A stretch of 64,000 bases of DNA from Grifola frondosa (taxonomy: Eukaryota; Basidiomycota; Agaricomycetes; Polyporales; Grifolaceae), in contig LUGG01000005.1 in the NCBI GenBank assembly GCA_001683735.1, positions 744,001-808,000 of the forward strand. The letters are read 5' to 3'. Shown here piece by piece: positions 52,359-64,000 of the stretch. Positions within the stretch are counted from its first letter, which is position 1, and every line of letters begins with the position of its first letter. The notes beneath the pieces are model-generated. The model was not told where the DNA came from and did no database searches. It saw nothing but the letters and a program-made list of their open reading frames with translations. Made by a program: the position numbers and the translations under genes.

Positions 52359-55300
52359 CTAAGGCCCGACCGACAGAGCCTGCACAGGCTCCACGAGGGC
52401 GTCGGCACCCTCCACAGTACCCGGATCCGGATTCGCAATGTCAACCTCGGATACCAAGTTCAGTGTCGTTGCTGCGACAGGCACTGGTGTCGATGTTGGT
52501 GCAGGCACAGCCTGCGGAGCGCTGGGGGATTCTGCGGAGACGACCGGTGATGCAACGACCTTCGTGACATACTTCGGGCACGCCTCGCTGCGGGAAGGCG
52601 ACGGTGGCGATGTTGAGAGCGGGGAAGAGGACGCAGCGTACTGCGAGCTGCTGCATGACATCGGCGGAGACCCGCTCCCTGATGATATCGACGCGAACGG
52701 GGACCTCGAACGCATGTCGCGCTCCCCGCGCAGCCGTGGGGGGAGCTGCGGATGTCGATTCGGCAATTGAGACGGAGGTTGTGGGCTGGGGGTCACCGGC
52801 GAGCGCGAGCGCGACAACGATGGCGCCAGTGCAGATGACGACGGGAACTGGGAAACATTGGCCGGCGGCGTTGGTGCGGTCACCGTCGCTGTAGAATGCG
52901 AGTGCGAGTGAGAGAAAGTCGACTTGGTTCGCGACGACGGAGACGCATCAAGTTGAGAGGGGCCAACGATGGAATTCGCGGGCTGCGACCCGCGTTGTAT
53001 GGTAATCGGTGCATGGAGGGGAGAAGACGAGCGTGAGCGGCTTGACTCTTCATCGTCGTACGCCGGTACGCGGTCGCGTATCAGGGAGGGCGGCACGTAT
53101 TGCACCTGCATCGGGGATCCGTACGTTGCCATCGCACGAAACACGCGCTCCCGCGCAGGCATCGCCTCGTAGTATACATTCGCATCCCCATTATACACAT
53201 ACTGCGGGGGAGGCTGAGGGTGAACAGGAGAAGATAGTTGTAGGCGGGGTATGGGCCGAGTGGGCTGGGCACCGTCATTTGAACAGGAGGGAGGGAGAAT
53301 CGTGAAGGGAACGACATCGACCGCCGCGGGGTGTCCATGCGTGGAGGCGGTACGAACACATCCGGCTGCTCTCTCGGAGTAGACGCACCGCTTGCTTGGC
53401 TAGTGCTCGCCTGCTGCGCCAGCCGCGACGCCGGTCGTCCCCGCAATCTCGAGATCATCTTGACATCGAGGCCGCCCTCCATCCTGGAATTCAGATTGGA
53501 GCTCGATGGATCGAACGCATACTGGTATTGCGGGATCGACTGCTGCTGCTGTTGCGCTGCGATGAGCCGGTCGCGCTCGCGGCTGCGGTAGATCGCACCG
53601 TCCTCCATGTAGGAGCGCACCGAGCGCACGTCGTCCGACTCCGCCATGTCCGACTGGCGCTCGTCATCCGTGTGCGTCTCGCTGTTCGATGACGACGCAT
53701 ATGCAGCCTCCCGCTCCTGCGCAGCCCTGGACGCCGTCGCGAGCGCGAGGCTCTGCCCGAGGCGGTCCTCGAATGCCGAGCGGTCTTCTTCGGGCGCCTC
53801 CGGCGGCGGGGGGCTTGTCCACCTCCCACGGATTGGCGCCATGTGGTCGAGCTTGTCGAGCGGGAGGCGTATTGACACTGGGGGTTGGTGGGGGAGCGGT
53901 TCTCACAGTGGGCGAGACGGGAGACGAGGGTGAGGACGGTGTGGATGGTCCGTGGGAGTTTATATGTGGAGAGACGGTGGTGGGAACGGGTACGGTCACC
54001 CCATTGGGTCGCGATGGGTTGCTGCCGACGGTATAGGGAGCCTGGGGAGGAAGGGAGGTGAGGCGGGGAGGGGTGAATGTGGAGCGAACCACTGAGGCGG
54101 GGCCTAGCGTTTCATCCTTGCGTTCGTCACATAGTTGCGCAAGCGCGAGTACTGCACGCTCAGGGCGGGCCGCGAGAATGCGAGAGGCACGCATGAACTC
54201 TCCACGTATCTGAATTACTGATTAAATGGAAATGAAGAGCGCGGGATAGTGAGGTACTCACTGTGTAAAGTCCATCTTTTGTCACACATCGCGCTACGTT
54301 GTAATCCATTTCGAATGGATCCTTAGGGAGGAATGTAAGGATGACAACGACTTGCCGACGGTCTGAAACCTCACCTCTATACATAAGCGATTGCGTTCCC
54401 TTGGGCTTCCCTTCTCGAACTGGAAGAGATACATTGATAATGACATTGGGTAAATCAATCAAATACCTACCTCGCTCTGCCAGCCTTTGCTCTCTTTCTT
54501 GAGCAGGCCAGCTCTAATAGAAGCCACGCCAGTGTTGTAGGAAAAATCGCGCGAATAGAACTTGAAGAAATCGATCAATCTACAAACGAGAATAAGTACG
54601 CAGGAGGAGGAACAATATGAACAAGATTACGTACAGTTCAGCGACGGTTTCGCTATTTGAGGATGTCCATCGCTGTCGTAACAATTCTATATCATCGAAA
54701 AACCTGATGATAATCAGCACCATGATCTCAAACTGTCAGTGAATGCTATTCACCAAATATTGTACCCATTAAGTGGGTATCATCCTGTAAATTGATCAGC
54801 AACGGAGACAACCTGTTCAGAACTACACGCGTACGTATGAGATCGAGCGCAATGGAGGCATCTGCTGAAGATTGGGTAATACTGGCGGATTCTTGACGTG
54901 GACGAGGAAATATATCACGAGGAGAACGTATCCGTATGATGACAACGTGCCCTTGTAAGGGGAGTTGATCTTCCTGAGCACGAAGTCAGTACCCAGAGCA
55001 TTCTTTGAGTGGCAGAATGGGGAGGACACACCGCCGCTTGCTCCATACTTTGACTATGGTCCCAAACATCGATTTCAGTCTATATTTGGGACATACAGCC
55101 TAAGAGGGAGACTTACGGAACAGGACCATCGTGCGGACACGAGGGGGATCAATCATAGCGTAACACATCAGGAGACGCGTATTTTCGAGTGCGAGCCGGT
55201 TCTCGAAGCCAATGTCGCAGGCAATGCCAAATGGCAGACCTGGGGACGGATCTAAGGAGAGCTTGACGATTGGTATTCGGGCGTGGGGCAAGGGCTTGAC

Positions 55301-55800
55301 ATGGAATTTGGTTTCTGTGCGATCGATATAGTGGAGCTTTAAATACAAAGCAGATGCAACACGCACCTCGCTCGAGCAAGTCGCCCAGCATTGTGACGAG
55401 ATCGGTTGCAGCGAGGCGCTCTTCGGAATCTATGAGACAACATAGATCCATGTCTGCAGACGCGGTCAGCAACGGACTGCAGCTCGAAGCCTCTGGGCGG
55501 CATACCTGAATTGCGCAGATTGAATCCGTTCGCGGTGCTTCCGAAAGACAGCAGACGGCTGTCGGGCTCGATGGTGCGAATAAGACGCTCGAGCAGCTTC
55601 CGGACGTCTTCCTTGACCGCCATCTCTTCAGAAGTGGGGAGCAGCTGGACGACGAAGTCGAAGAGGCATTGGGAGAACTCGGTAATGAAGCGTTGTTTGG
55701 AGGCATGCCTGCGCTGCGGTGGTGAGCTCGGGTTGAGATAGTGCTGACGGAGGGATTGGACGGCGCTGGGAGGGGACGGGGAGTAGGCAACGGTGGCCAT
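52359..55800 (-). CDS. Cid1-family non-canonical poly(A)/uridylyl transferase with long disordered tail; frameshifts likely
   Basis: The ATG at 55800 starts MATVAYSPSPPSAVQSLRQH. The catalytic domain has LSFGSTANGFNLRNS (near 55530) spliced to DMDLCCLIDSEERL (near 55440), giving the G-S followed by D-x-D of the polymerase-beta fold. The third Asp lies in GIACDIGFENRLALENTRLL (near 55220). The PAP-associated part follows with YKGTLSSYGYVLLVIYFLVH (near 54930), LPNLQQ, and YSRDFSYNTGVASIRAG (near 54540). Cid1-type enzymes add U or A tails to RNA 3' ends. After about residue 450 the chain becomes low-complexity, rich in Pro, Ser and Gln. In this tail the protein-like frame changes near 53815, inside a run of six C, and near 53235. 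Both are best explained by single-base indels. It lies in tandem with PAN3 upstream, another mRNA 3'-end factor. Whether it adds U or A is not decided by the sequence. Confidence 0.83.
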
Positions 55801-56818
55801 AGATGAGTCTCGGAAACGATGAGAGTTGGGTGATCCGACCAGCAGACAAAGGGGAGGTGAGCGGCGGGTGATGCTTAGCGGTGCTAGCGGGCGATGAGGA
55901 AGTCGGAGGGAGAGAGAGACTCTACAGTCAGTGCTTGGGCGAGGTGAGGTTGTGCCTCTGGATGATCAGCCGCTCTGAGTCCCGTTATGGAATCCTCCTC
56001 CTTCCCCAGCCACCCTTGCACTCTCATTCGGAGGTAATCCTTGTATTCATTCATCTTATTTTCTTATTTTCTCCCCCATGATTCATTTTGGTCATTACAA
56101 TGCCGCATCGCCCATTGGCGCGACAAATATAAGCCTGCATAACCCATCCAGAAGACATTGACACGCTCTAATCATATCCCTCGAAAAGTTAGCTCACAAG
56201 AATTCGACATCTCAGTATTCTCAGTATCGCACATGCCGAGCAGGCGGGTGTACGAGCAGCACCCGGTCCTTGATCGTCATATGTCTTCCGGCTGGTCCGC
56301 AGACGTCCGACCATCCAAAGCAACGTCACATCCCACGCTTCCGGATCCGAAATCAGCTCATGACTGACATCGACGTCGCACAGTGCCGAGGTTCGGTGAG
56401 CAGATGATCTCGTTCTGGTGCCTCTCGTGCAGGAACACACAGGAACATTGGAGCAAGAAGACGGCCGCCTAGCAGGGTCTGAAAGGAATGTATTGCGAAC
56501 TCTGGTCAGGATCATCAAGATAACACAAGGATAAAGGGATCTGACTGACCTTTCCACCAGGTGGGCATGACATGGGTACCGCACTGGCAGCCATCCCTCA
56601 TTGCCCTTGACCCTTGACGCAAGCGAAGCCCGACGTACCTCAGACCTGGACCGGAAGAAGACAAGGAGCCTGACGATGAGAAGTGCCAAGTCGATATTTT
56701 GTCTGTGTTTTCCGCGTCTTTTTCTAATTCTACCTATTTTCTGATCGATAAGAAGCAGAGTCCATTTCTCCTTCACAGTCATGTGCCCCTTGTCAGCTCA
56801 CTTTAGAAAAGATACATA
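55801..56818. other. Intergenic, about 1 kb
   Basis: This holds the promoter of the nucleotidyltransferase gene and the 3' end of PAN3 (both minus strand). No protein-like frame or RNA gene was recognised. Confidence 0.5.
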
Positions 56819-59702
56819 TCAGTGAGGAAAGAGGGTCCAAGCAGTGGTGTCAGCGACGCACCTGAACGCCGAGTCGATGCAGGACTTTATCTCCTTGTAG
56901 CTCACTACCAGGCAGCTCTGCTCATCGCGCGCGACCAGCATTATCCGTTCGTCCGAGCCTGCATCCAGCTGCAAGAACTCGTCGTCGTCAGCAAAGAGCG
57001 GGTAGAAATACAAATGGCAGACCTTGTTCAAGCACGTGAGAACATGAGTGAGGTTGACCACCGGATTACCGTGCTCATCGACTTGATGGAAGACGTAGTC
57101 TCGGAACAGCGTGACGATGTATCTGTCTCCTGTCTCAGACCATCGAGGCTCACGAGCAAACCTGGAATGAACCGCTGTTGGAACATAAAATAAATGCATA
57201 AAGTAAACGGACCCACTCTGGACGTTCGTTTATGAAGCCAAATTTGCATAGGAGCCGGACAAGGCGGGCATTCTCTAGCTCGGTCATGAGCTCGCCCTCC
57301 AAACGATCGACAGCACTGTCAAGAAACGTCGGTGGCTAAGTGAAGAAAAAGCAACTCCGTGCTCACTTTTGCATCTCGTCCATTTCCGTCAACAGTCTAC
57401 TACCAATCATGTCGAACAGCTGTCCAATATTCTGCGCAGCGCATCAATTGCCACTCAATACAAACTTCGCCACTACCTACCTTGTGAGGGCCAGGCTTCG
57501 AAATTAAGAACAGCGCGACGCTCTTGAGGTCAGCCGAGTAGTGCCGTGCCAGAGTCTCCACTGCCTTCGGAAGGTTGTTCATTGCCGCAAGGTTGCTACA
57601 GCACAGTGCGAATACCAGCTTCCCGAACATAGCCAGATCCTCTTGCTGCAAGAATGCCACATCGGCGTGCGCCTCATAGGTTAACACGTCCACGATTCCA
57701 CACGAACTAATGCGGACACTATGTACACCGCAGGCCATGAGCACCACGTAAATGGAGACTTAGAACAGGAAACACACCGATTCTTCCCGGTGACGAGAAT
57801 CTTCGTGGCGTCGATGATGCGCACCGCTTGCCCGGCGTCGTGCACCGTTTTGATCGCGTTTGCAATCTGGATCACGTATGACCATAGCGTGCGCTCGGGG
57901 ATGCGAACCGGTTGAGCTTGCAGTCGCCCATTCTGAAACTGCGGTCCCTTTGGCTTGATGTGCGCCTCATACAGGGTCTGCGAGTTCGGGTGGTAGTCGT
58001 AGACCACCACGAGCGCTGATGCGGGAATCAGACATAGGACAAAGAGATGTTCGAGGCTCGAGAAGACGCACAATTATCGTTGAAAGCGCGCGTCGTGAAT
58101 GCCTCGCGTACCGAGATGATGTTAGGATGCCGGATCCGCGACCACGTCTCGATCCCCGCAAAAGCGGTCTGCTGCATCAGACGAAAATCTGGAGAAACGC
58201 GCGTGAGCATCCTATCAACCTAGCACCATACCACGCACACGCACTTTCAATCCTACGCAGGGCATATGTCACGCCATCTGTAGAGTTCACTGCGCGATAC
58301 ACCGTCGAATACCAGTTACCGAATTTGCGCCGCTCGCCCGCAACGGGTTCCAAAGGGACCAGTGAATGGTACCCTTGCAGCTCCTCTGGCAGGCTCAGCC
58401 CAGGAATCGGGCCTGAATGAATGGTCTCCGAGCGCTTTTGGAGCTCCTCCCGAATCGAGTCGGAGATGAAGTACTTATGCTGTAGGCTATCCGGGCGCGG
58501 ATGAGTATATAGATGGTAGTCCAACTGTCAACGCATGTGAGAAGCTGCCGTATTGCGAACGCAAGGCGGCATACCGGCTGTCGCGCGAATGTAAACTGAG
58601 TTGAGTAGAACGGGTCCGCGCCGCCGTAATCGAGCATCGAATCCGCGTAGGGGTTATTGGAATACTACAGGAAGATTAGCAAGTGCACGACGGCGAGTTC
58701 GCGTACCTACAGTCTGACCCCCGTCATCGGGTGCTTCAGGATAAATATTGTGTTCTTCTTCTTGTTGCTGATCATTGTGTTCCGATTCTGCGGAGCTAGA
58801 AGAACTGGTACACATTCAGGCAAAGAAAAAAAGGTACATCAGCGTATGAGAAATATTGAGGATTCGCATCTCAAAATGCAATAAAATAACAGCCTCATCG
58901 TTGAAATTTGGTAAGAGATATTCGGAACTAGAAATAGACTAGCTCGTAAGTTAGCACCCGCATCTGTCATTGTGACCACTGAGGCAAAGAGCAGCGGGCA
59001 CAACGACAGATCACGTTATGTCAACAAGGAGATTGCGTTGGGATTATATCAATAGTCAGCATTCGCAATACAGCCGCATCCGAAACGACAAAGCAAGCGC
59101 GATACCAAACATACACGTTTGGCCAAAGCAACCTCTCACCTGTCCCTCTGCACAATGGATGAAATACTCACGGCGAGGACTGTAATGTAGATGTCGTCGT
59201 AGAGACGGGAATAGCTTTGGGTACGAATACAGGAGCGTTCACAGCTTGACGGGAAGAGCTGGACTTGGTACTGGTGATTCTGGAGGTCTGAAGGATATTC
59301 AACAGACAGGGTACAGCAATCCAGAGACAGAACATACACAGAAGGTGGCGCGTCAGGCTAGAATACAGTCAGCACCGCGAGACGGTTCGATGAAACGGGA
59401 TGCGCACCGCCGGGTGATAGTAGATACAGCCTTTGTCCTGATACTTACACGATCTACGAGCGCGTGAGTACGCGATTTTCAAGACGAGCGGGAGAATACG
59501 CACCCAAAAATAAGAATATTCCTGCACTGGCGTTGAGTGGAGTCTGGATGGGGAGGTGTAGTGAAGCAGAGCGAAACTAGAGTAAAGACAAACCCTTCTT
59601 GGAGGACGGTTTGGGGCTTGAGGGTTCATCCGGCGGGGGTGCAGAGATCTTTACGGCGGCAGAAGATGGCCTCGAGAAGAAGGCCATGTCGCCTTGAGCC
59701 AT
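56819..59702 (-). CDS. PAN3: PAN3, regulatory subunit of the PAN2-PAN3 deadenylase
   Basis: PAN3 is the pseudokinase adaptor that brings the PAN2 nuclease to poly(A) tails through PABP. The start is the ATG at 59702, [18 protein letters not shown]. The next exons give the N-terminal CCCH zinc finger, CRNILIFGS spliced to [12 protein letters not shown] (near 59500-59420), with spacing C-x8-C-x5-C-x3-H. A linker with [20 protein letters not shown] and [19 protein letters not shown] (near 58760-58600) may include the PABP-binding PAM2-like part. The pseudokinase domain has [29 protein letters not shown] (near 58250) and [16 protein letters not shown] (near 58120), and lacks a normal HRD/DFG pair. 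The coiled coil and C-terminal knob follow with [20 protein letters not shown] and [20 protein letters not shown] (near 57100), ending at about 56819. No indels were seen. Confidence 0.94.
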
Positions 59703-59852
59703 GGTGGGCGAAGACACTCCGTTCGCAGAGCGTCTCCTGATAGCGCTGGCTACTCACTCATCGGCGCTGAGCACGTGGCGTGGGCAAACAAACACCCACA
59801 ACTCTGGTGGCAGTCCTCGTCGTCTCTTCCACTCTCCTCATCGTCTTCAGTG
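59703..59852. promoter_or_regulatory. Divergent promoter of PAN3 and TFIIE beta
   Basis: Only 150 bp separate the PAN3 ATG (minus) and the TFIIE beta ATG (plus), so the two genes must share a compact bidirectional promoter. No TATA box is visible. This is inferred from layout. Confidence 0.55.
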
Positions 59853-60895
59853 ATGTCCGGCCTCGCCAGAGACGCGGCTGCCTTCAAAAGCGCTTTAACT
59901 CGGCAGGACTACTCTTCCTGGCATTCGCAGCCTCCTCCTCTCCAAGCGCCCCCTGTAGAGCCGCCGCCAGAGGCACCCACAAAGTCTAAGAAGAAACGCC
60001 CCAAGTCAAGCACGTCTCTTCTCCTCTGCCCGACATGTCTGCCCTGGATGTGAGCCATGGCTGACGCGTTAGTGTAGATGTCGTCTACTCCCAGCCCGCC
60101 GATACCGGCACAGGGACCAATGTCAACACCCAATTGGTCTACGTCGTGAATCATCTGAAGTCCACGGGCAATCCCATGCGCCTCCAGGATCTCGCGATCA
60201 TCACAAACACGCCGGTCGACACTGACAGGGCTCTCCTTGAAAAGTTCAGGAGCCACGACCGCGTCGTGTACGATCCGAAGACCGACCTCTACTCCTACCG
60301 CGTATGCGCCCCTTTTGTTTCTGCCTGTTCTGTCTGCCGATGCGATGACTAACCACGCAGCACGACTACAATGTCCGAAATAAAGCCGCCCTTCTCACCG
60401 AGATCCAGCGCCAGACACGTAAGGGCGGTGGCCTCTCCGTGCGTACACTTAAGGAGAGCTGGAAGGAGGCCCCGCAAGCGATCGAAGAGCTCGAAAAGGA
60501 GGGCGAAGTGTACGTCACGCGCACGCTCAAAGATGGTCAGATGCGCATGGTTTTCTGGAACGAACTCAAGCCGAATGAGGAGAGTGGCGGCATGGCCGTC
60601 GACAAAGGTCAGTTTCTTCCGCATGCGAAAATGCGGAGCATCAACCATTCGTGATGGCAGAGTTCAGCGACCTGTGGCGCTCGCTGAAGGTGCCAAACGA
60701 CGTCGACCTGCTTAAGCAGCTCGCCTCGGAGGGCCTGCAGGCTACCGCCGCCGCCGCTCCTGTGCCCAAGGCACCCATCACCAAAAAGAAGGGAAAGAAG
60801 TCTGCTCCCCGGCAGCGCCAGGTTCGCATTACGAACACGCATTTGAGGGGGCAGATCGACCTCTCGCGCGATTACGTTGCGCCTGTGACCAAGTA
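59853..60895 (+). CDS. TFA2: Transcription initiation factor TFIIE, beta subunit
   Basis: TFIIE beta pairs with TFIIE alpha to recruit and control TFIIH at RNA polymerase II promoters. The ATG at 59853 starts MSGLARDAAAFKSALTRQDY, followed by a Pro/Lys-rich linker ending KKKRPKSS. After an intron come two winged-helix domains: QLVYVVNHLKSTGNPMRLQD with LAIITNTPVDTDRALLEKF (near 60130-60250), and HDYNVRNKAALLTEI with LSVRTLKESWKEAPQAIEEL (near 60370-60500), then FSDLWRSLKVPNDVDLLKQL (near 60665). The C-terminus is lysine-rich and ends LSRDYVAPVTK at 60895. At the first intron no in-phase GT donor gives the expected join to VVYSQPADTGTG. A GC donor near 60010, or a missing base, would restore it. 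The gene is divergent from PAN3. Confidence 0.88.
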
Positions 60896-61186
60896 GGCGG
60901 GCCCTCGGTCTTTATTTTTTTGTGAGCGGCGGCGAGTGGGGAGGCGTTGAAAACGCGGGTATGAGCTGTATCGATACATGACCATAATACATACATGCAA
61001 GCTATGATATGTACATTAGATTATTTGTATACCCAATTATGAACATCATGGACAAGATTGTTTTACATATGCATGTGGTAGATGAGCAGCGAATGACATG
61101 TTAAGAATAAAGCAATGGTGGTTGCAGTGGAACAGCAGTACCTTTTGAATGGAAATCCTGGAAGCCAATCAACGGGGCACCAAGAT
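60896..61186. other. Convergent intergenic region
   Basis: AT-rich 3' regions of TFIIE beta (plus) and the gene at the right edge (minus). No gene is seen. Confidence 0.5.
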
Positions 61187-64000
61187 TCACTCCGCACGCA
61201 GCTTCTTCCGCGGCGGCTCGCCGGCCTCCTCGTCCTCCAGGATCTCGTCCAACTCCTCTTCATCCTCGTCGTCGTCCTCGCCATCCACGCTCCCGCCCTC
61301 CGGGACGAACACCGCCGACAGACGCCGCTTCAGCCCATCCAGCTCAGCCTGCAGCTTCACGGAACGCGTCCGCTCGCGCCGCTCGAGCTTCCGCACGCTA
61401 CCATCGAGGGTCTGCGCGCGCAGCGTCACCTCCTGCAGCGCTTTCTCGAGGTCCGCAGAGCGCGCCACCTCAGCCCCGAGCGCTTGCTCCTTCGCGGAGA
61501 GCGCGGCGGCGAGGCTGGAGACCTTAGCAGCGGCTGAGCGGCGTTCCTTATGGCGCGTCTGCTGCAGGCATGCGGAGAAGCGCGCACGCATGTCGCACCA
61601 GATGTTGTCCAAGCCGTCGCCGTCTGCGTCTGCGTCCGTGCCGCCGGAAGCGGGAGCTTCTTTGGGGGAGGAGGATGACGGGGTGAGGTTGGCGGGAAGG
61701 GGAGGCGCGGCGCTTCTGTCCGCTGCATGTGCGGGAGACACAGATGGGCGCGGGTCGGGAGTGAGAAGTGATCGTTCGCCGTGGGCTGGTGCGGAGCGGC
61801 GGCTCCAGGAGGGCTGAGCACGTACTCCAGTTCGCCGCTGTCTTCGTCTTCGCTCAGCAGCATCTTCGTTTTCAATAAGGGACTCGAGCGGTCCGAACCT
61901 GCAATTTAATGAGATTAATGAAATACTATAAGAAACAACAGCGTACCCCCATTCGCTTCGCCTTCGAGTGGCTCCCGCATATCGACCGCCCCTTCCATGC
62001 AACGCAGGTACGCACGAAACACGGCCGCATCAGCGATTTCCGCGGCCGAGCTGCCACTCCGCGGCCGATAGCTTGCGACCGCATCGTAGAGAAACGGTCC
62101 CACCCAGCAGAGGCACCCGTCCGTATGCTCCAGACACGCCGGCGGGATGCCCATGACGAACGTCCCCGCCTCGTCGTCCCACACGGCGCGCGGGTACGGC
62201 TCTGCATAGCGCCGCGCCGACACGCCGCCTCCGACCAGCTCGCCCAGGGCGCGTCGTAGGCGTTCTGCGCCCGCACCGGGGTCCGCGTGGGCGGGGCGGC
62301 GAGCAGCATCGCCCGCGCGTACTCGCGCACCGGCGGGAACGCGCCCGACTTCTCGAGGAGCGCTTTGACATGCGGCGCGACCGCGCAGCCGACCATCCCG
62401 AGCTGTGTGATGAGCGCTTCGTCATCGGAGTCCGCGGCGAACGGGTAGAGCGGATGGTCCTCGGGCAGGGCAGGCGTGAGGTGCCGCAGGGCCTCCGTGA
62501 ATGCCGTGTGGTACGCGTCCTTCCCCTCCGTGGATGGGGGAGCGAGGACGCGCCCGATGCTCCCGTCGTGCGCGCCGCGCTCGGTCAGGATATCGAGGGC
62601 GAGCTCAACCGCCAGATCGGGCATCGTGCGGATCCCAACGTCTACCGCCGCGGAGAGGTGACACTTGTACTCGTGGAATCGAGGTCCGCTGAGGATGACT
62701 GCGGAGCGGTCGTGGCTGAGGGAGAGGTCCCCGATATAGTTGATGCCTAACCGGTTAACGGGGGACCCGACGGGACGTGGTAGTCGCGGTAGTAGAAATG
62801 CGGTTCGCCTGAACTGGCGTCACCGGGATGCGGCTTTTCTGGCTTATAGAAGGTGATAGAGGGGGTTCCTGGGCCACGACTGGGGATGGTCCACGACCGA
62901 GGATAGGGGAATATGCCGTACACCCCGGAGAAGACATACTCGGGGGTGAGTGTGCCCGGGAGTCCCAGCACGGAGATCGCGACCTCGTCGTCCTGGACGA
63001 GCGAGATCTCATGGTACGGTTCCGTGGGAAGCTCCGGGTCCCCTTTGATGGCCATGCTCTGGCTGATGCGTTGCGAATAGACGGTGCGCACGCGCTGGCT
63101 CTGCCCCGCATACCTTCGCAGATCGATGCTCGGGCTGCCGTCTTGAGTCAACGGAGACTCTTCAAGCAGTTCACCTTGCTCTATCTGACTTCCCAAAGGT
63201 TCTTTCTGCTTTTTCTTCTGCTTTTTCTGCTCTATATCGCAGCGCGTCAGAGCCGGAAAGAACCAGCACGAAATGAGCACAACCTTGATCCCCCGCGAGC
63301 TCCGTCAAACTGACGGGTGTCAGGTCCCTCAAAGTGATAAGAAGCTGCTCTGGGATCCCCGCCGCTGCATGCCCCGACTTCACGGTACCAACATGATGGC
63401 CCACGCGGAAGGACAGCCCTGCACAGAGGTCCTCTCTCGCGGCGTCCGAGCGCTCGACCTTGTCCGTCTCCTGCAACAAGAACATGCTCGCGCGTAGGAA
63501 CCCATTCCCTTTTTCACCCGCCGCCCAGGGGCTTGCGCTATTCGTGGACGCGCCGTCGACTGCGAAATGGTATATGTTGGCGTCCACGTCCAGGTGGTTG
63601 TTATAGACGGAGAGCCCGGTGAGGCCCGCGCTCGCGTGCCTCCACATGACGGTGCATACGTCCAGGTCCGTCGTATGCGGCGTCTGCGCGAGCGCAGAGT
63701 GCGGCAGCGTCGCGTGCAGGATGTAGATAGGCTGCCACGGCGCCGCGCGGAAGTGCGTTCCCTGCGGGCCCGACAGAAGGCCGGGGAATCGCTCGATGAG
63801 CCACCGTTTGCGCGCATCGCGCGCCTCTGCAGAGCCCCGCAGGTCCTCACGCACCCAGTCGTACCACTGGAGGACGCATTTCTCCTTGAGGATCTGCCCG
63901 ACCTGATTCTGGATGTATTCCTGGACGGCAAGTGGAACACTGGCAGTCTTCATCTCCTCACAGTTTCGGGTCTTCCAGAACAAGCTTCTCCCCGACTTGG
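61187..64000 (-). CDS. Large uncharacterised protein, possibly with a GHKL-like ATPase region (5' end outside window)
   Basis: The open frames along this minus-strand stretch belong to one gene that starts beyond 64000. In order: a first part with YIQNQVGQILKEKCVLQWYD (near 63900), LSVYNNHLDVDANIYHFAVD (near 63590) and SPWAAGEKGNGFLRASMFLL (near 63520), whose DGAST and GEKGNGF recall, weakly, the G boxes of GHKL ATPases (sacsin/MORC-like). Then a lysine-rich break (KKQKKKQKE), a middle region with QDDEVAISVLGLPGTLTPEY, and GINYIGDLSLSHDRSAVIL with MPDLAVELALDILTERGAHD. Further on, RRYAEPYPRAVWDDEAG and CLCWVGPFLYDAVASYRPR appear. The last exon is a charged coiled coil (EKALQEVTLRAQTLDGSVRK) ending in a very acidic run and PPRKKLRAE at 61187, an NLS-like end. 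A one-base shift near 62290 separates LLAAPP from the conserved DPGAGAERLRRALGELVGGG frame. I do not recognise a named family. Confidence 0.6.

Overview
The window is nuclear DNA from a filamentous basidiomycete, most likely a wood-decay (white-rot) agaricomycete of the Polyporales type. Genes are split by many short introns of about 50-65 nt, genes lie close together on both strands, and the set includes a class II secreted heme peroxidase with versatile-peroxidase residues, a GH7 cellobiohydrolase with a CBM1, a GH92 mannosidase, an OTT_1508-like deaminase of the kind expanded in mushrooms, and a decayed LINE reverse transcriptase. The order and genus are inference; nothing here fixes the species.

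Layout. 1-2723 (+): 3' part of a FIG4 phosphoinositide phosphatase. 2970-3677 (-): small uncharacterised protein beside a partial copy of its own 3' end. 5080-8296 (+): peroxisomal-type Lon protease ending in SRL. 8614-10672 (-): NagZ-like GH3, divergent from an uncharacterised nuclear-looking protein (10906-12220, +). 12479-13667 (+): small coiled-coil protein. 13883-19176 (+): tuberin/TSC2 RapGAP. 19349-22366 (-): GEN1/Yen1-type Holliday-junction resolvase. 22677-24039 (+): OTT_1508-like deaminase. 24857-28150 (-): GH92 mannosidase. 28412-30400 (-): dihydrolipoyl dehydrogenase. 30995-32991 (-): C2H2 zinc-finger protein. 33140-34659 (+): decayed second copy of the deaminase. 35352-37400 (+): TKL/LISK-like kinase with a C1 zinc finger. 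38740-39690 (-): LINE remnant. 39781-41519 (+): versatile-type peroxidase. 43401-45059 (+): CBH1. 45446-47454 (-): double-hotdog acyl-CoA thioesterase. 47809-50284 (-): amino-acid permease. 52359-55800 (-): Cid1-type nucleotidyltransferase. 56819-59702 (-): PAN3. 59853-60895 (+): TFIIE beta. 61187-64000 (-): large uncharacterised protein running off the right edge.

The genes are mostly unrelated housekeeping functions: lipid signalling and TOR control (FIG4, TSC2), organelle proteolysis and metabolism (Lon, E3), and mRNA metabolism (PAN3, Cid1-type transferase, TFIIE beta). The one functional pairing is the peroxidase followed by CBH1 on the same strand, a lignin-attacking and a cellulose-attacking enzyme about 1.9 kb apart.

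Two things stand out beyond the gene list. First, a roughly 1.9-kb direct segmental duplication of the deaminase locus about 10.5 kb apart, with the second copy broken. Second, an unusual number of single-base indels inside otherwise well-conserved coding sequence (Lon, TSC2, Yen1, the deaminase, the peroxidase, the Cid1-like gene and the gene at the right edge). These look more like consensus sequence errors than gene death, but either reading matters to anyone using this sequence. All splice sites and protein joins given here were read by eye and are not experimentally supported.
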